64,000 nt of DNA from Lactuca virosa (GCA_928212115.1 CAKMRJ010002223.1:302183675-302247674), one strand, 5' to 3'. Counted from the stretch's first letter, positions 1 to 10,335 are shown. The notes: a model not told the origin generated them from the sequence alone. Made by a program: numbers and translations.

Positions 1-747
1 TCATAATTGTATTCGTCGTTTCTGTTCGACAAACCAAATAGTCCAAATGCGTAATTTGATCTAATCAAAATTTGTATATTCAAATCTAATATTAATTAAT
101 ATGACAAATCATATAATCAATTTTAAGACGACATCAAAACACCTTTATCATTATTTAGTGATGAAATGATAAGTGCAATAGGTTTATTCTTAAACGTAAC
201 AAGAGGTATGCACCGTGTACGACTGTACGTTACTATAAATTTAGAAATATTATTTCTAAAGATAATAAATTACAATTGATGGTTTAACCGACGTTTTTAC
301 TTTAGACTATAGCTAAACACTAAACAGGATCATGCACCGATGTACATTGAACATGCCTAATCATAATATTTATTTATGTTAACTACAAACATGTCACTCC
401 AAAAACAATTAAAATACACCATGGAATTTCTAAAATACGTATTTAAACATTGATGGCAACTGGCAAGATAAAAAATTGGGGGCTAGAACTTAAAAGATTA
501 AAACTGACAATAAATGCGAAGGAAACCAAACCCGTAGGTGGGTGGGGATCCTGGTTTTGATTTCAACCCCGGACTTTTGAAAATGATATATTTGACTTTC
601 AAGTAAAATTATGCTTTCATGTAACTTTTTGCTTTTGATAGGTACTACCAACTCTCTAGGAAAACCCATTTGAAAGATTGAGGTCACTAAATGATTAGGA
701 AAAAAAAAAAAGGACATTAAAATTGTCTACAAGTCATTAAACTCTTT
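1..747. other. AT-rich intergenic flank
   Basis: No open frame resembles a protein and no repeat was recognised. The stretch ends at the left terminus of the PIF/Harbinger element. The trinucleotide TTT (745-747), also found directly after the right end (4446-4448), is the probable target duplication. Confidence 0.6.
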
Positions 748-803
748 GGTGGTGTTTGTTTTGAAAGTGGTCAAATGTCTTTTGTCTTTTTCCATGTCTG
801 CGG
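748..803 (+). repeat. left terminal inverted repeat region of the PIF/Harbinger element
   Basis: Begins GGTGGTGTTTGTTT and carries TCTGCGG near its inner edge. The same order of blocks appears on the opposite strand at the right end. Confidence 0.65.
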
Positions 804-1457
804 AAGAAGACGTGGACTAAAAGTCTTTTTTTATGTATTCATACAAAAAGTCTTAATGCAAAAAGATTGTTTGTTTTTTAATTATAATAAACTAAAATTT
901 AAGAGATCTTGTAATAAAGGAAATCAATTAACCATATTTTTTTTCTCATAATTCACGGTGGTTTTTAATAAATTGAAAATCTAACCATTTAATAATATTT
1001 ATGAACAATTTAATAGAATTATAGTATTTTGTAAGCAAATATTAGATAATATGAAAAAGCAACATAAAAAAGCAAATTAGATTTTTTCTTAATAAGAATT
1101 GTATACTTACACGTTGCCATCCGATTTGCATTAATTTTCATTGTTCAACAACAAAACCGATCTTTAAAATTAATGTTGAAACAACCAAAGCCCAAATGCT
1201 AAAAACTCAACATCTCATACATTACTAATCTATTAAAATTTATATTTGACTCAAACTTTGCCAATAACAATTTCATACAATTTCAAACATATAATACTTT
1301 TTAAAACATTAGATAAACTATATATATTTCGATTCAAACTAGAAGGCCGTTTACTCATTAAAGTTGATATTTTTAAAAACATAAAGGATTGTTTCGATGA
1401 TTGTCTTACAATATTAAAACTAAATTCACAAAACTAACATATTTTTTATGAAATCAT

Positions 1458-1949
1458 TCATTCTACATTTCCCATTAACTGGTCAGCAATTTGATCTCGT
1501 TGATGAACCATATATTCCCGGTCTCTTGCACTTCCATGTGGTTGTACCTCATTCATGTCATCCTCTTCCTCCTCCTCATCATCATCATCATCATCTTGTA
1601 CACTGTTGCTTTGAAGTGATATATCGACTTGATTATATTGAGAAAAATACTCATCACTTAATCCCTCTTTTCTTATATAATTATGAAGCGCAAAACATGC
1701 AATGACGATGTTTCTTTGTGTAACCAATGGAAATGGCGCCATTCTCTTCAATATAGGGAAACGTGCTTTCAAGACACCAAAAGCACGTTCAATGACATTT
1801 CGAAGTTTTGCATGTGAGTGATTAAATTTTTCTTTGTTGGTTAATGCACGTCTTCGATGAAAATCTCCAAGCCAATACCGCACATTACGATAAGGGAGCC
1901 ATAAATCCTCGGGTGTGTGTATACGCAGCATCACAAAGATAATACTTAT
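1458..1949 (-). pseudogene. PIF/Harbinger transposase, last exon only (HARBI1/ALP1-like)
   Basis: The minus strand encodes the C-terminal part of a DDE_Tnp_4 transposase. Recognisable pieces are PYRNVRYWLGDF, then KLRNVIERAFGVLKARFPIL, whose IER glutamate is the family's third catalytic residue, and a C-terminal tail with runs of Asp and Glu. The exon starts after a good acceptor (TTTACAG, AG at 1951-1950). The first codons (KYYLCDAAYTHTRGFMAP) are read in a different frame from the rest, so one extra base near 1898 breaks the gene. The 295 bp upstream, before the Myb gene ends, has no room for or trace of the first exon with the two catalytic aspartates. The product could not cut DNA. Identification is firm; inactivity is inferred from the lesions. 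Confidence 0.85.
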
Positions 1950-2243
1950 CTGTAAATATAAGGAAATAATTAGGAGGCGCAACTTTTTATCGTAATCCAT
2001 TGTGAACCTGTTAAACCATCAACACTTGTTAAATCCTAATATGCTAAATCAAAAAACATAAGCATTTGTATCATATTCAAAGCACACATTTTGTTTCAAA
2101 TAAGCATATAATCCCAATACTAGTAATATTTGTGTCAAATAAGTACACAATCATTCAAATGATAGCAAAAAAACATAATGTCAAACATAAGTTCAAGAAA
2201 CACATAATTGTTCAAAATGAAAGAAAAAACATAAGCATAAAGA
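1950..2243 (-). other. intron-like AT-rich gap where transposase exon 1 should be
   Basis: Lies between the Myb-type gene's stop and the acceptor of the last transposase exon. It is AT-rich with no family motif in any frame. Intact elements of this family need an upstream exon with the DD part, so an internal deletion is inferred. Confidence 0.5.
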
Positions 2244-2550
2244 CTACTTAAACATCCCTAATGTGGTGCCAGTCATCTTTATCCACCCTTTTAAGACCCC
2301 AGGTATCGGTGGCAATGTCATCCATGCCTCTCTCATATTCATGGACATTCCAAAAAGGTGAAAGGCTGCAAAAATATAGGATCCATTGGGTCTAATTCAA
2401 CTAGCTTCAACCTCTCATAACATTCTTCTACTGTAGGTCCTTCCTTGCTATTCACCATATGTTGCAGAGCTTTTTGCATATCAAGACTCAACTCATCAAG
2501 ACTAACAGAGGTTTTAGAGGCTTTATCCATATCGGTCCTATCGGTCCTAT

Positions 2551-2685
2551 CAGTAGAAGCATCACTGGTTTTAGCCCTTTTATCGGGCCTCTCAGTAGAA
2601 GCATTAGTGGTTTTACTCCTTTTATCAGGCCTCTCAGTAGAAGCATCAGTGGTTTTACTCCTTTTATCAGGCCTCTCAGTAGAAC
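2551..2685 (-). repeat. in-frame 42-bp minisatellite inside the Myb/SANT-like ORF
   Basis: About 3.2 copies with exact 42-bp spacing (CAGTAG anchors at 2551, 2593, 2635 and 2677). Each copy encodes 14 residues of the form STERPDKRSKTTDA. The period is a multiple of three, so copy number can change without breaking the frame. The repeat is basic and may act as a flexible, nuclear-targeting linker (inference). Confidence 0.85.
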
Positions 2686-2947
2686 CACCATGAGCTTTAT
2701 CACTAGGAGCTCGAGCACTAGTGTCATTGGAAGCGTCATCATCATCATCATCTTCTAGGCCATTAAAAGGGTTGTCATCAATTAGAAGTCTTTGGACACG
2801 ATGAGAAGAAGATGATGTATCTGCGGGTGTAGTTTGAGTAGAGGTCCATTTGATGCTACCGCTGGCACTACTTCCATCAAACAAAGATGCACAAAGGTTG
2901 GGATAAGGCAATGGGTGTGTCCTCAATGATCCTGCCTTTGGATGACC

Positions 2948-3036
2948 CTAAACCAGGATTAATAGTAATTATAAGTATTTTGACATCATTATTAAAATTG
3001 GACATAAACTAAAAAAATTAAATTATATAGACACAC
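2948..3036 (-). other. 89-nt intron in the Myb/SANT-like ORF
   Basis: On the minus strand AAG|GTGTGTC at the donor and GGTTTAG|GG at the acceptor. Splicing joins FKK to GHPKAGS in frame and leads into the next exon. Confidence 0.75.
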
Positions 3037-3344
3037 CTTCTTGAATTCTTCCCATTCTGTGTTCACCAAGGCAAATGAATTTGTTTGAGCATTGTATAAA
3101 TTCCCTGACTTGTTTCTCAAATATTTCCACCCTACGTATTTAGCTTTTAGATTATCAAAAGCATTTTTCAATTGTTTTTGTGAAGTATCCATGTCAAACT
3201 TTTCTTTTAGAGCTTTCCCTAACGTAACCCAAGACTCCTTGTGCATGCTACCTCCTTTTCTACCAATTTTTTGTTGACCTCTTCGATACACGTATCTAAT
3301 AAACATTTTACTTGCTCATTCGACCATTTTAGTTTGTCTCCCAT

Positions 3345-4384
3345 TTAGACAGGCTATATATAATAACTTTATAAACTAAGTCCATGAAAGAACCGACTTA
3401 AAAAACTAAAAATAAAAAACTTCATGATTCATATCTATGGATTACAACATGTTAGACAAACAACATAAAATAGAAACATTTGATTCAAATGAATCTAAAG
3501 CTGATGACAAATAACATGATGTTGATCAAGAAATAAAATTAAATAAAAGCACTACACTAGAAGCATGTAACAAAATCAACAACATTGACAATGCATGCTT
3601 TGATGACATCAAATATACTCATTTTCAAGCATAGAACATTCTAATGCAGTCAAGTCTCATTGTTATGAGAATTGATGTTATTCTGATCAGAACATCATTC
3701 ATATGTTAAAATGTACTATACTTATGTCAAATATGTATACTAATTTTCAATCTTAAAAATATATGGTCTACCTATGAAATTCAACACCAAGTTCATATCC
3801 CTCCCATTATTGCAATCAGAAATCAAATGGGTTTTCAGAGTTTCTCAAAATTCTTAACAGTTAATCCCATATTGATTTTGAGATTGAGTTTAAAACATAA
3901 AGGAAGGAAAACTGGAAGTTATTTGAGAAATCAAATAACATTAACGTTTTTAATTGACAAATGGTGATGAGATTTCACTATTAATGGAGTCTAAATTGAT
4001 AATACAAGTTGAGAAGAGGTAAGAAAAGAAAAACGAGACAGGAGACAAAAGAGCCACATAACAGAAGAGCCAAGAACAGCCAAAAACAGAAGGATAAAGA
4101 GGAGCTGGAACGATACCTGATGAGTCGACGGCGGGGACGACGGCAGCGCGGAACAGCGGAGGTAGAGCGAGACCAACGTCCGCTGGAGGTATTGGCTACT
4201 GTGGAGAGATCGCCGGTGTGAGAAGATGCAGTCGTGAAAGAGGGAAGATCGAATGGGGGCGATGGAGGCGACAAAATGTATTCCAAGGTTAGAAGGAGTA
4301 TTATTAGGTCTTTCCGGATAAGTGATGAAAAAGACTTTTCGGGCTATTTTGTCTTCCAGAAAACAAACAGTCTATTTGACAAAT
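3345..4384 (-). other. 5' untranslated/promoter part of the PIF/Harbinger element
   Basis: No family protein is visible. The inner part near 4000-4290 is GC-richer with CG-rich runs, as expected of a leader just inside the terminal repeat. The open frames there look like chance. Confidence 0.4.
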
Positions 4385-4445
4385 GTCTACCCGCCCGCAG
4401 ATGAAAGAGCCCAAAAAGACTTTTTTCAAAAAAACAAACGAGCCC
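4385..4445 (-). repeat. right terminal inverted repeat region of the PIF/Harbinger element
   Basis: Read on the minus strand it begins GGGCTCGTTTGTTT, then an AGTCTTTTT block and ATCTGCGGG. This matches the left terminus with scattered changes. Confidence 0.65.
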
Positions 4446-4497
4446 TTTATTTTTGTATGGTCTACGTCTTTGTATTTTGTTATTAGCATCTATGTAG

Positions 4498-5252
4498 CAA
4501 ACAAATCATAATCTCATCCAACTTGGTAAAATTTTAAAAATGCATAATTTTAGAAGGACTTGAATCGTAACATTTTATTTTTGATGAAAACTGAAAATTG
4601 CATCATTCTTTTAGATACAATTGTGGGCATAAGGGTGGTGGTATTTCCTTCTACTATTTCCAAATGTTATGTCAAAATGGTCTCATGGAGCCGTTCTGTC
4701 AAATTTTAACCAACTTAAACGGTTATATGTTGACGTGGCATTACTAACTTCGATGTGGCAAATGAATCACAATTGCATCCACCTTATAAAATTTTAAATA
4801 TGCATAACTTTGGAAGGATTTGGATTTTAACATCCCACTTTTGATGAAAAATGAAAATTGCATCCAATTATTTTTAAAGATACAATTCATAGATAGATAG
4901 GCGTTCCTCAACATAGTAATTGTGAGCATAATGGTAGTAGGTATCCATTTCACTTTTTTAAGATGTCATATCAGAAACGATCTCATAGGTTTATTCTATT
5001 AAATTTTAACCGGCTTAACCAGTTATTATATGTTTATTAGAATTGTTCACATCCATGTAGAAAACAAATCACATTTTCATCCACCTTAATAAACTTTGAA
5101 ATATGCGTAACTTTGAAATATGCGTAACTTTGGAAGTATTTGAAAAATAACACCTCACTTTTGATGAAAACTGAAAATACATCAATTTTTTTTTAAAGAT
5201 ACAATCCACACACTTCAACATAGTAATTGTGAGCATAAGGGTGGTGGACACC
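4498..5252 (+). repeat. host tandem repeat, units 1, 2 and first part of 3
   Basis: Diverged direct repeats, each starting near (C/A)AAACAAATCAYA and carrying 'TATGCRTAACTTTGGAAG', 'TTTTGATGAAAACTGAAAA' and 'GAGCATAAGGGTGGT'. Unit starts: 4498, 4759 and 5061. Unit 2 is 302 bp. Unit 3 is cut by gypsy element A at 5252 and resumes at 21001; without the insert it is 304 bp. Confidence 0.8.
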
Positions 5253-5314
5253 TGTAACATCCCAAGTTCGGAAGCAAGAAGTTGAAGGGTGCAAAGTGTA
5301 ATTTCGAAGAAGGG

Positions 5315-5412
5315 ACTCGACGAGTAGGTACGCTTACTCGCCGAGTCGGAGCGGGTTTGGGTCGCAGATTAAGTGGCCAACTCGCCGAGTCGGCGGCTTG
5401 GGCTCGACGAGT
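5315..5412 (+). repeat. upstream cluster of ACTCGNCGAGT palindromes in the A LTR
   Basis: Copies at 5315-5325, 5336-5346, 5380-5390 and a one-mismatch copy at 5402-5412. Each is a 5-bp inverted repeat around one free base and holds two CpGs. They sit upstream of the TATA box, where enhancer sites would be expected. Confidence 0.85.
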
Positions 5413-5454
5413 TAGTGCTGGAATGAGAAAACCCTAATCCCGAGGGTTGCACCC

Positions 5455-5462
5455 TATTTAAA
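5455..5462 (+). promoter_or_regulatory. TATA-type core promoter of the A 5' LTR (TATTTAAA)
   Basis: TATTTAAAGG lies about 25 nt downstream of an AAACCCTAA telo-box-like motif. The same block recurs in the LTRs of C, D and B2, which supports a promoter role. The transcription start is not determined. Confidence 0.6.
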
Positions 5463-5758
5463 GGACTTTATGTCCTTCTCCCAGCCTCCTAATCCCCCTG
5501 AGAGTTCCAGAAGCCCTAATTTTCGTATGAGACTTCATTGTTGAGGAGATTGGAGCTTGGAAGAGGAATTTGGAGAAAAGAGCTTGAGGAATTAGAGGCT
5601 AGTATCAAGGGGCTTGTGTGGATCTGGGATCTACATCTGTTTGGGCACATTTCAGAGGTAAGAAGCCATAATCTTATGCTAATTTCCTTTTTGGTTCATC
5701 CTTGGTGGTTGATGGGGAGTTCCATAGCTTGATTGAGAGTTATTTCGGGTTTAGAAGA

Positions 5759-5786
5759 TAGATCTGAGGTTGCTACCTCAGATCTA
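5759..5786 (+). other. first LTR hairpin of element A (12-bp stem, 4-nt loop)
   Basis: TAGATCTGAGGT pairs with ACCTCAGATCTA around TGCT. It lies downstream of the TATA box, so it should be transcribed. Similar GATCTGAAGTT-type hairpins occupy the same place in D (52456-52479) and C (48033-48056). Confidence 0.75.
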
Positions 5787-5885
5787 GTCTTGAACTGGTC
5801 CAGAATGTCATAAAGTTCAGTCATTGAGTTGTTGGTGAAGCCCCTTTTGTCTAAAACCCAATTTGGGCTTATATCTCCTTGGTTC

Positions 5886-5910
5886 CACGTAAAGTTTGCA
5901 ACTTTATGTG
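5886..5910 (+). other. second LTR hairpin of element A (AAAGTT/AACTTT core)
   Basis: CACGTAAAGTT pairs with AACTTTATGTG (one G-U) around TGC. The core is shared with D, C and F while the outer arms differ but still pair. Confidence 0.8.
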
Positions 5911-5995
5911 AGGGTTAGATTGTAGAAGGGTGGATCTATGGATTGGAGCCCCTGCATGGCTCGAAAAGCCTCTGTTTCGATTAAGAACTGAAGAG

Positions 5996-6330
5996 ACTCG
6001 GCGAGTCACATGGGTGTACTCGACGAGTTGTATGAACATGTGCATGGACTCGGCGAGTTGAAGAACAACTCAGCGAGTCTGTTGAAGATTGCCTTGGACT
6101 CGGCGAGTCTGTTCTTGGACTCGGCGAGTCTGGTCGCAGAACCCAATCTCTTTTGGTTAAAGCTTTGGTTTAGTGAGTCGGTTGGCAACTCAGTGAGTTG
6201 GACAGGATGGGATTCCGAGATCGTTGAACTCGACGGGTCTTGGGGCGACTCGGCGAGTAGAGTCGTGTTATGGGAGTTTTCTGAGTATGAGAACTCGACG
6301 AGTCGACGGGTTGACTCGGCGAGTAGAGTC
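5996..6330 (+). repeat. downstream cluster of ACTCGNCGAGT palindromes in the A LTR
   Basis: A dense series of exact and near-exact copies (first at 5996-6006), irregularly spaced at roughly 20-45 nt. It lies within the expected transcribed part of the LTR and is repeated in the 3' LTR at 19572-19890. Confidence 0.85.
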
Positions 6331-6861
6331 AACCAGGAAGGTTGACTTTGACTGAGGACTTTGACTTTGACCAAGAGTTGACCAGTTTGACTTCCAATGG
6401 TATTTTGGTAATTTTGGTATTGGTTCCTTGGTAGTGTGCTGCGGTGAAGTTCGTGTCGGTGGTCGGAGTAGCTTGGTCGTATCTCTTCAGTCGGCAATTG
6501 CAGGTGAGTTATCCTCACTATATCAACAGGGTCTACGGCACCAAGGCCGGCCCTTTATCGGATGGAAATCCGGGTTTTGTTGTTATGTTGCTGCTTTGCT
6601 AGATTTGCATCCTGGTATTTAGGGTGGTGTTATGTTAGGGACCTAGTTAAGGTCGGTACCCGGTATATAGGGTAATGTTATGCTAGTGACCGGATAGGTC
6701 GGAATCCTGGTTAGGATATTGATATGCTATGTGATCTGTTAGACTAGTTGTCTGGTTAAGGATTTGTTATGTGATTAATTGTTTTATGTGCACATGGTTG
6801 TTTGACTGGGGTTGGGTTGAGGCGGGTCCTGGTTTGTGCTGTAGGCCAACATACCCAGGGT

Positions 6862-7150
6862 GGACCGGATAGACCGAAGGCCCAGCGAGCGGTCCGGATA
6901 GGCTGAAGGCCCCAAGAGGGCGGACCAGACGTGCCGAGGCTCGGAGAGTGGACCAGGCCGACTGAAGGCCCGGTGCGGGCGGACCAGTCATACTGTAGAC
7001 TCAGAGGGTGGACCAGGTGGATTGAAGGCCCGGTGTGGGCGGAACAATCACACTGTAGACTCGATGTACATGGCTAGACTCGGAGGGTGGACCAGGTGGA
7101 CTGAAGGCCCAGTGCGGGCTGACCAGTCACACAGTAGACCCGATGTGCTT
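6862..7150 (+). repeat. GC-rich minisatellite near the 3' end of the A 5' LTR
   Basis: Irregular tandem units built from GCGGACCAG and TGAAGGCCCGG phrases, about 30-60 bp each. Related arrays sit at the same relative place in the A 3' LTR (20416-20700) and in D (53458-53650). Confidence 0.8.
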
Positions 7151-7441
7151 GGTTGTTCTGTATTTGTGATATGATATGAGTATGGTTATGTGGTTGGTAT
7201 TTTGGGGGTAACTCACTAAGCTTTCGGGCTTACAGTTGTAGTGTTATGTTTCAGGTACTTCAGGAGATCGTGGCAAGGCGAAGGCGTGATCGTACCGCTC
7301 CTCATGTTTTATGATTTTGTGATATGATTCTGGGGATACTCTGATGTTTAAATTATTTTGAAAACAAGATGTATGAACTTAATGGTTTTGAAATGAAATA
7401 AAATGTTTTAAATTGGCTTGAATTTTATGGGTGTTACAAGT

Positions 7442-7454
7442 TGGTATCAGAGCC
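7442..7454 (+). other. primer-binding site of element A (tRNA-iMet)
   Basis: TGGTATCAGAGCC lies three bases after the LTR end. It is complementary to the 3' end of plant initiator tRNA-Met, the usual minus-strand primer. Confidence 0.92.
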
Positions 7455-8197
7455 TTGGTTTGAGTGAATTGGAGGAACATTCGTGTGAATCCAGTCTCAA
7501 ATCAAGGAGAGATTTTCAACATGATTTTCAAAAAGGTTTTCAAAATGAGTAAAGGAGGATGCGGAGGGTACGATCAGCCGGAGCCAGTAAGTAGACCCCA
7601 AAATACCATACAAGTTATTTGATTATGTGATATGAGTAGAACAGCATGCTAGTAGTAGGGTAGGGATCTTCAGGAATTGCATGATAGAATTGCCTTATTA
7701 CATGATGCCTGCTAGCCTAGGGTTTCCTTTATATGAGATTGACATCATTACTGTAGTTACTTGTGTATGCATCACGGCTGTGTATAATTAAGATCTTATA
7801 GCCTGAGAATATTTGATTTGGCCTTATGTTCTGTTCTTGTTTGATTGGGAGCTTAGGGTAGGATTGGATATTCGAAAGTCTATAGGGTCCAGCGTTAAGT
7901 ATGGCTAGCATACACTAGTGCTGCAGGATTGTGGAAGTTTCATGGATGGGTGGGTTGTGTGAGGCCGGGAGGCCAGTTATGAGATATTGAGCATTCGTTG
8001 TGTGATGTATATTATTAGGGTGTTGTGGTGATACTTGAGACAAATATGGGTAGGTCTGGAAGGTAGTATGGGCCCGTACTACTGAAAGCACAGGACCCAT
8101 ATGCGTGTTAAGGAAGTCACAACCCCTAGGTTGTTGGTTAGAGGTTAGTTCTCGAAGGTTATACGAGGTATCTGAGGATCTGTTGGTTGTATGCAGT
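7455..8197 (+). other. untranslated leader of element A
   Basis: No coding signal. The phrase 'GACAAATATGGGTAGGT' near 8040 and the surrounding block recur in D (about 54577) and, inverted, in C (about 45640), so a conserved leader or packaging region is likely. Confidence 0.55.
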
Positions 8198-9461
8198 ATG
8201 GCGGATGTGAGGCGTGTCGTGACTGGATCCGGATCGGGATCAGGACAGTGTGAGCAGGAGGCCCCAGTGGCACCTGAGATTATCGGCCAGGAGGGGCCAA
8301 GGTTGACAGAGGATCGGGTCAGGGAGATCATCCGCGAGGAGGTGGTCGAGATTGTCCGGGGTCAGATCCCGAAGTTGTTTGGGACTATTAAGTCCGCTAT
8401 GAGAGAGTACTTCGATGATCGTTATCCAGCTCTTACTGAGACGGCTGCCGCGGCAGCTACAGCGGCTGTAACAGCGGCAGGGGGTGGAGCCGGTCGGGGC
8501 TTTCAGTATCGGGACTTCGATAACACGAAGCCCCCTACCTTTGATAGAGTTCAGGATCCTATCATTGCTATGAGATGGTTGTCAGACGTGGAGGGTTGTT
8601 TCTTCACGTGTTCATGCCCTGCGGATCAGAGGGTGAGGTGTGCTCTGAACCTTTTGAGGCTCGGGGCGAAGGATTGGTGGAGGTTGACTACGGGATCTTA
8701 TTCTGATGTGCAGCGGGCTGCGGTTACTTGGGAACAGTTTCTGGAGATGTTCAGCACTCGTTATGTTCCACGGGTTGAGAGAGAGAGGTTGGCTCAGGAG
8801 TTCCTGGAGCTGAAGCAGGATTCAGAGTCGGTGACGGAGATCACCAGGATGTTCACTGAGAGGGCGATGTTTTGCCCAGAGTTTGTTTTGGAGCAGGCTC
8901 AGATGTCCCGATATCTGAGTATGCTCAAAAGGGATATCCGACAGTTTGTGTCCACACAGAGATGTGACACCTTGTTGGAGTTGCAGGAGGCCGCCAGGCG
9001 GCGCGAGTTGGAGATGGAGTTGCAGTTGCGAGAGAAGAGGCAGGCCCCGGTGCAGTTGCAGCCGGCGCCGAAACGGTCCAAAACCGTTGACTTTAGGGTT
9101 GGAGGTCAGAGCAGCCACACTTGTGAGAAGTGTGGGAAGGGTCATGCAGGAGTTTGTAGGTCCCGGTGGTGCGTGTCGCAAGTGTGGGAAAGAGGGACAT
9201 TATGCGAGGGATTGTCGTCAGTCGGTCCCGGCTCAGAATATGAGGATCTGTTATCATTGTCATCAGGTGGGACACTTGAGGGTCAACTGTCCACAGCTTG
9301 CTGTAAGACCGGCGCAGGCTCCAGCACCGGCCACTTTGAGGATTATGGGTGGAGGTCAGGGTGGAGCGGAGCCTCCGAAGGCTCAGGGACGCGCTTTCCA
9401 GCTTACAGCAGAGGAGGTCAGGACAGAGCCAGATGCAGTTGCGGGTATGTTTCCATTTTGA
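8198..9461 (+). pseudogene. gag of element A, frameshifted (retrotransposon gag domain plus zinc knuckles)
   Basis: Encodes the capsid/nucleocapsid precursor that packages element RNA in cytoplasmic particles. The start at 8198 (MADVRRVV) matches the start context CAGTATGG in element D. In order: an acidic/basic helical N-terminus, an Ala-rich run (AAAAATAAVTAAGGG), the Retrotrans_gag core (PPTFDRVQDP, MRWLSDVEGCF, WWRLTTG, WEQFLEMFSTRYVP, ERLAQEFLELKQ), a Gln/Arg-rich linker, then three zinc-knuckle-like motifs. The first, CEKCGKGHAGVC, is in the opening frame. The second and third (CRKCGKEGHYARDC, CYHCHQVGHLRVNC) are one frame over, so an indel near 9160 breaks the gene. The frame ends at 9461 with no protease following. 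Confidence 0.9.
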
Positions 9462-9584
9462 TATCTTGTTATCTTGTTGATTATGTGGTATTGTAAATTT
9501 GTCTGCCTTGTTCCGAATGTTTCGTAGTATGATTGAGGATCTTAGTAGTTAGGAGTTGTAGTTGGTTAGAGTTCAGGAGGATTC

Positions 9585-10335
9585 TGTTGGATTAATGTCT
9601 AAGTCCATAACTATATTTGGTATGTACTTGACCCGACTCGGCATGGTCCATTTGGGTTGCACTTCACCGGCACAATTTATATGGATAGTCTTTTGAGAAT
9701 AGTATATTTATGATTTATATTAATATATTATAAGTTTTAATATATTAATATGGAATCATATTATTTAATTAGTATTGATCAAGAATTAATTTAGAATTAA
9801 TTAAGTGATCAAAAAGAACTAATTAAATATGGACTCTTATATATATGGAATGGGCCAAGTTCATTTAGGTTGGGCTAAGCTTTCATGGATGGTCCATGGA
9901 GCTTTTAACCCATGGATCCTATGTAAATGAAAGGTCATGGGTATTAGGGTTTACATGGATGTAACCCTAATCCTCCATAATATATAAAGGGGTCATTGGC
10001 TCACAAAATTGGCACAAGTGTGTGAAAATAAGAGTGGGCTTGATTTTAGTGTGCATACATATTCTCTCAAGTTCTTCCAAGGTGTTTTGGTGATTTGTGA
10101 TTCCATTTGAGGCTTCCACACTATTGGGGCTAAGCTCTTAAAGCTTGAAGACATCAAGCTACATCAAAGGTATGTCATCTAACTAGAACTTTGTAGTATA
10201 GGTGCTTCATAATATGCTAGTTAGGATGAAACCTTGGAATAGTTAATATTTCATGTATAATAGAGAAAACATAGATCCAAGGTTTATAGGGTTGCATGTA
10301 CACCATAGGAGTGTTAGAATGCTCAAAACCCAACA
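9585..10335 (+). repeat. 5' LTR of element B1
   Basis: 751 bp from TG (9585) to CA (10335). TATATAAAGG at 9981 is the likely TATA box, preceded by an ACCCTAATCC motif. Confidence 0.93.
9981..9988 (+). promoter_or_regulatory. TATA box of the B1 5' LTR
   Basis: TATATAAA, about 400 bp into the LTR and conserved in the 3' LTR at 16815-16822. Confidence 0.65.

Larger units (their letters stand above)
2244..3344 (-). pseudogene. Myb/SANT-like ORF1 of the PIF/Harbinger element (two exons, frameshifted)
   Basis: The accessory DNA-binding protein that in this superfamily cooperates with the transposase at element ends. The start is taken at 3344 (MGDKLKWSNEQVKCLLDTC). A Myb_DNA-bind_3 type domain follows, with SWVTLGKALKEKF and LKAKYVGWKYLRNKSG, ending EWEEFKK. 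A short intron (3036 to 2948) separates exon 2, which carries a Ser/Thr/Lys-rich linker of 14-residue repeats, an acidic run (DDDDDDA) and a conserved C-terminal end. The frame shifts between the start and the Myb domain (around 3250-3280) and again near 2365, after which the other frame runs to a stop at 2244. Both shifts are visible because homologous residues continue in the neighbouring frame. It is therefore a pseudogene. Confidence 0.8.
748..4445 (-). mobile_element. PIF/Harbinger-type DNA transposon, near full-length but inactive
   Basis: About 3.7 kb bounded by imperfect inverted termini (GGTGGTGTTTGTTT at the left, GGGCTCGTTTGTTT on the other strand at the right), each followed inside by similar AGTCTTTTT-like and TCTGCGG stretches. 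Its two genes lie on the minus strand in the usual partnership of this superfamily: a Myb/SANT-like DNA-binding protein and a DDE transposase. Both are broken, and the transposase exon that should carry the two catalytic aspartates is missing, so the copy cannot act by itself. Both families normally work together to bind and cut element ends in the nucleus. The 3-bp flank (TTT) fits the family's 3-bp duplications although TWA is more typical. Confidence 0.8.
5253..7438 (+). repeat. 5' LTR of element A
   Basis: 2,186 bp, TG at 5253 to CA at 7438. It contains a TATA-type core promoter at 5455, two clusters of ACTCGNCGAGT palindromes (5315-5412 and 5996-6330), two near-perfect hairpins (5759-5786, 5886-5910) and a GC-rich minisatellite (6862-7150). 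The copy at 18819-20995 matches throughout. Confidence 0.95.

Noticed and set aside
5538..5732. A 64-codon frame identical in two places (also 19104-19298)
   Set aside because: Both lie at the same position of the two LTRs of element A. Identity reflects LTR duplication, not protein conservation, and the frame runs through hairpin-rich non-coding DNA.
6006..6518. 170-codon minus-strand frame rich in RLAES repeats
   Set aside because: Produced by the repeated ACTCGNCGAGT motif and recurring with changes in the other LTR (19584-20075); no sign of a protein family.
7442..7454. tRNA-like matches (TGGTATCAGAGCC) as tRNA genes
   Set aside because: They are 13-nt primer-binding sites after LTRs; no cloverleaf surrounds them.
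7915..8331. 138-codon minus-strand frame in the leader of element A
   Set aside because: Antisense to a leader conserved as non-coding DNA and to the gag start; no family resemblance.
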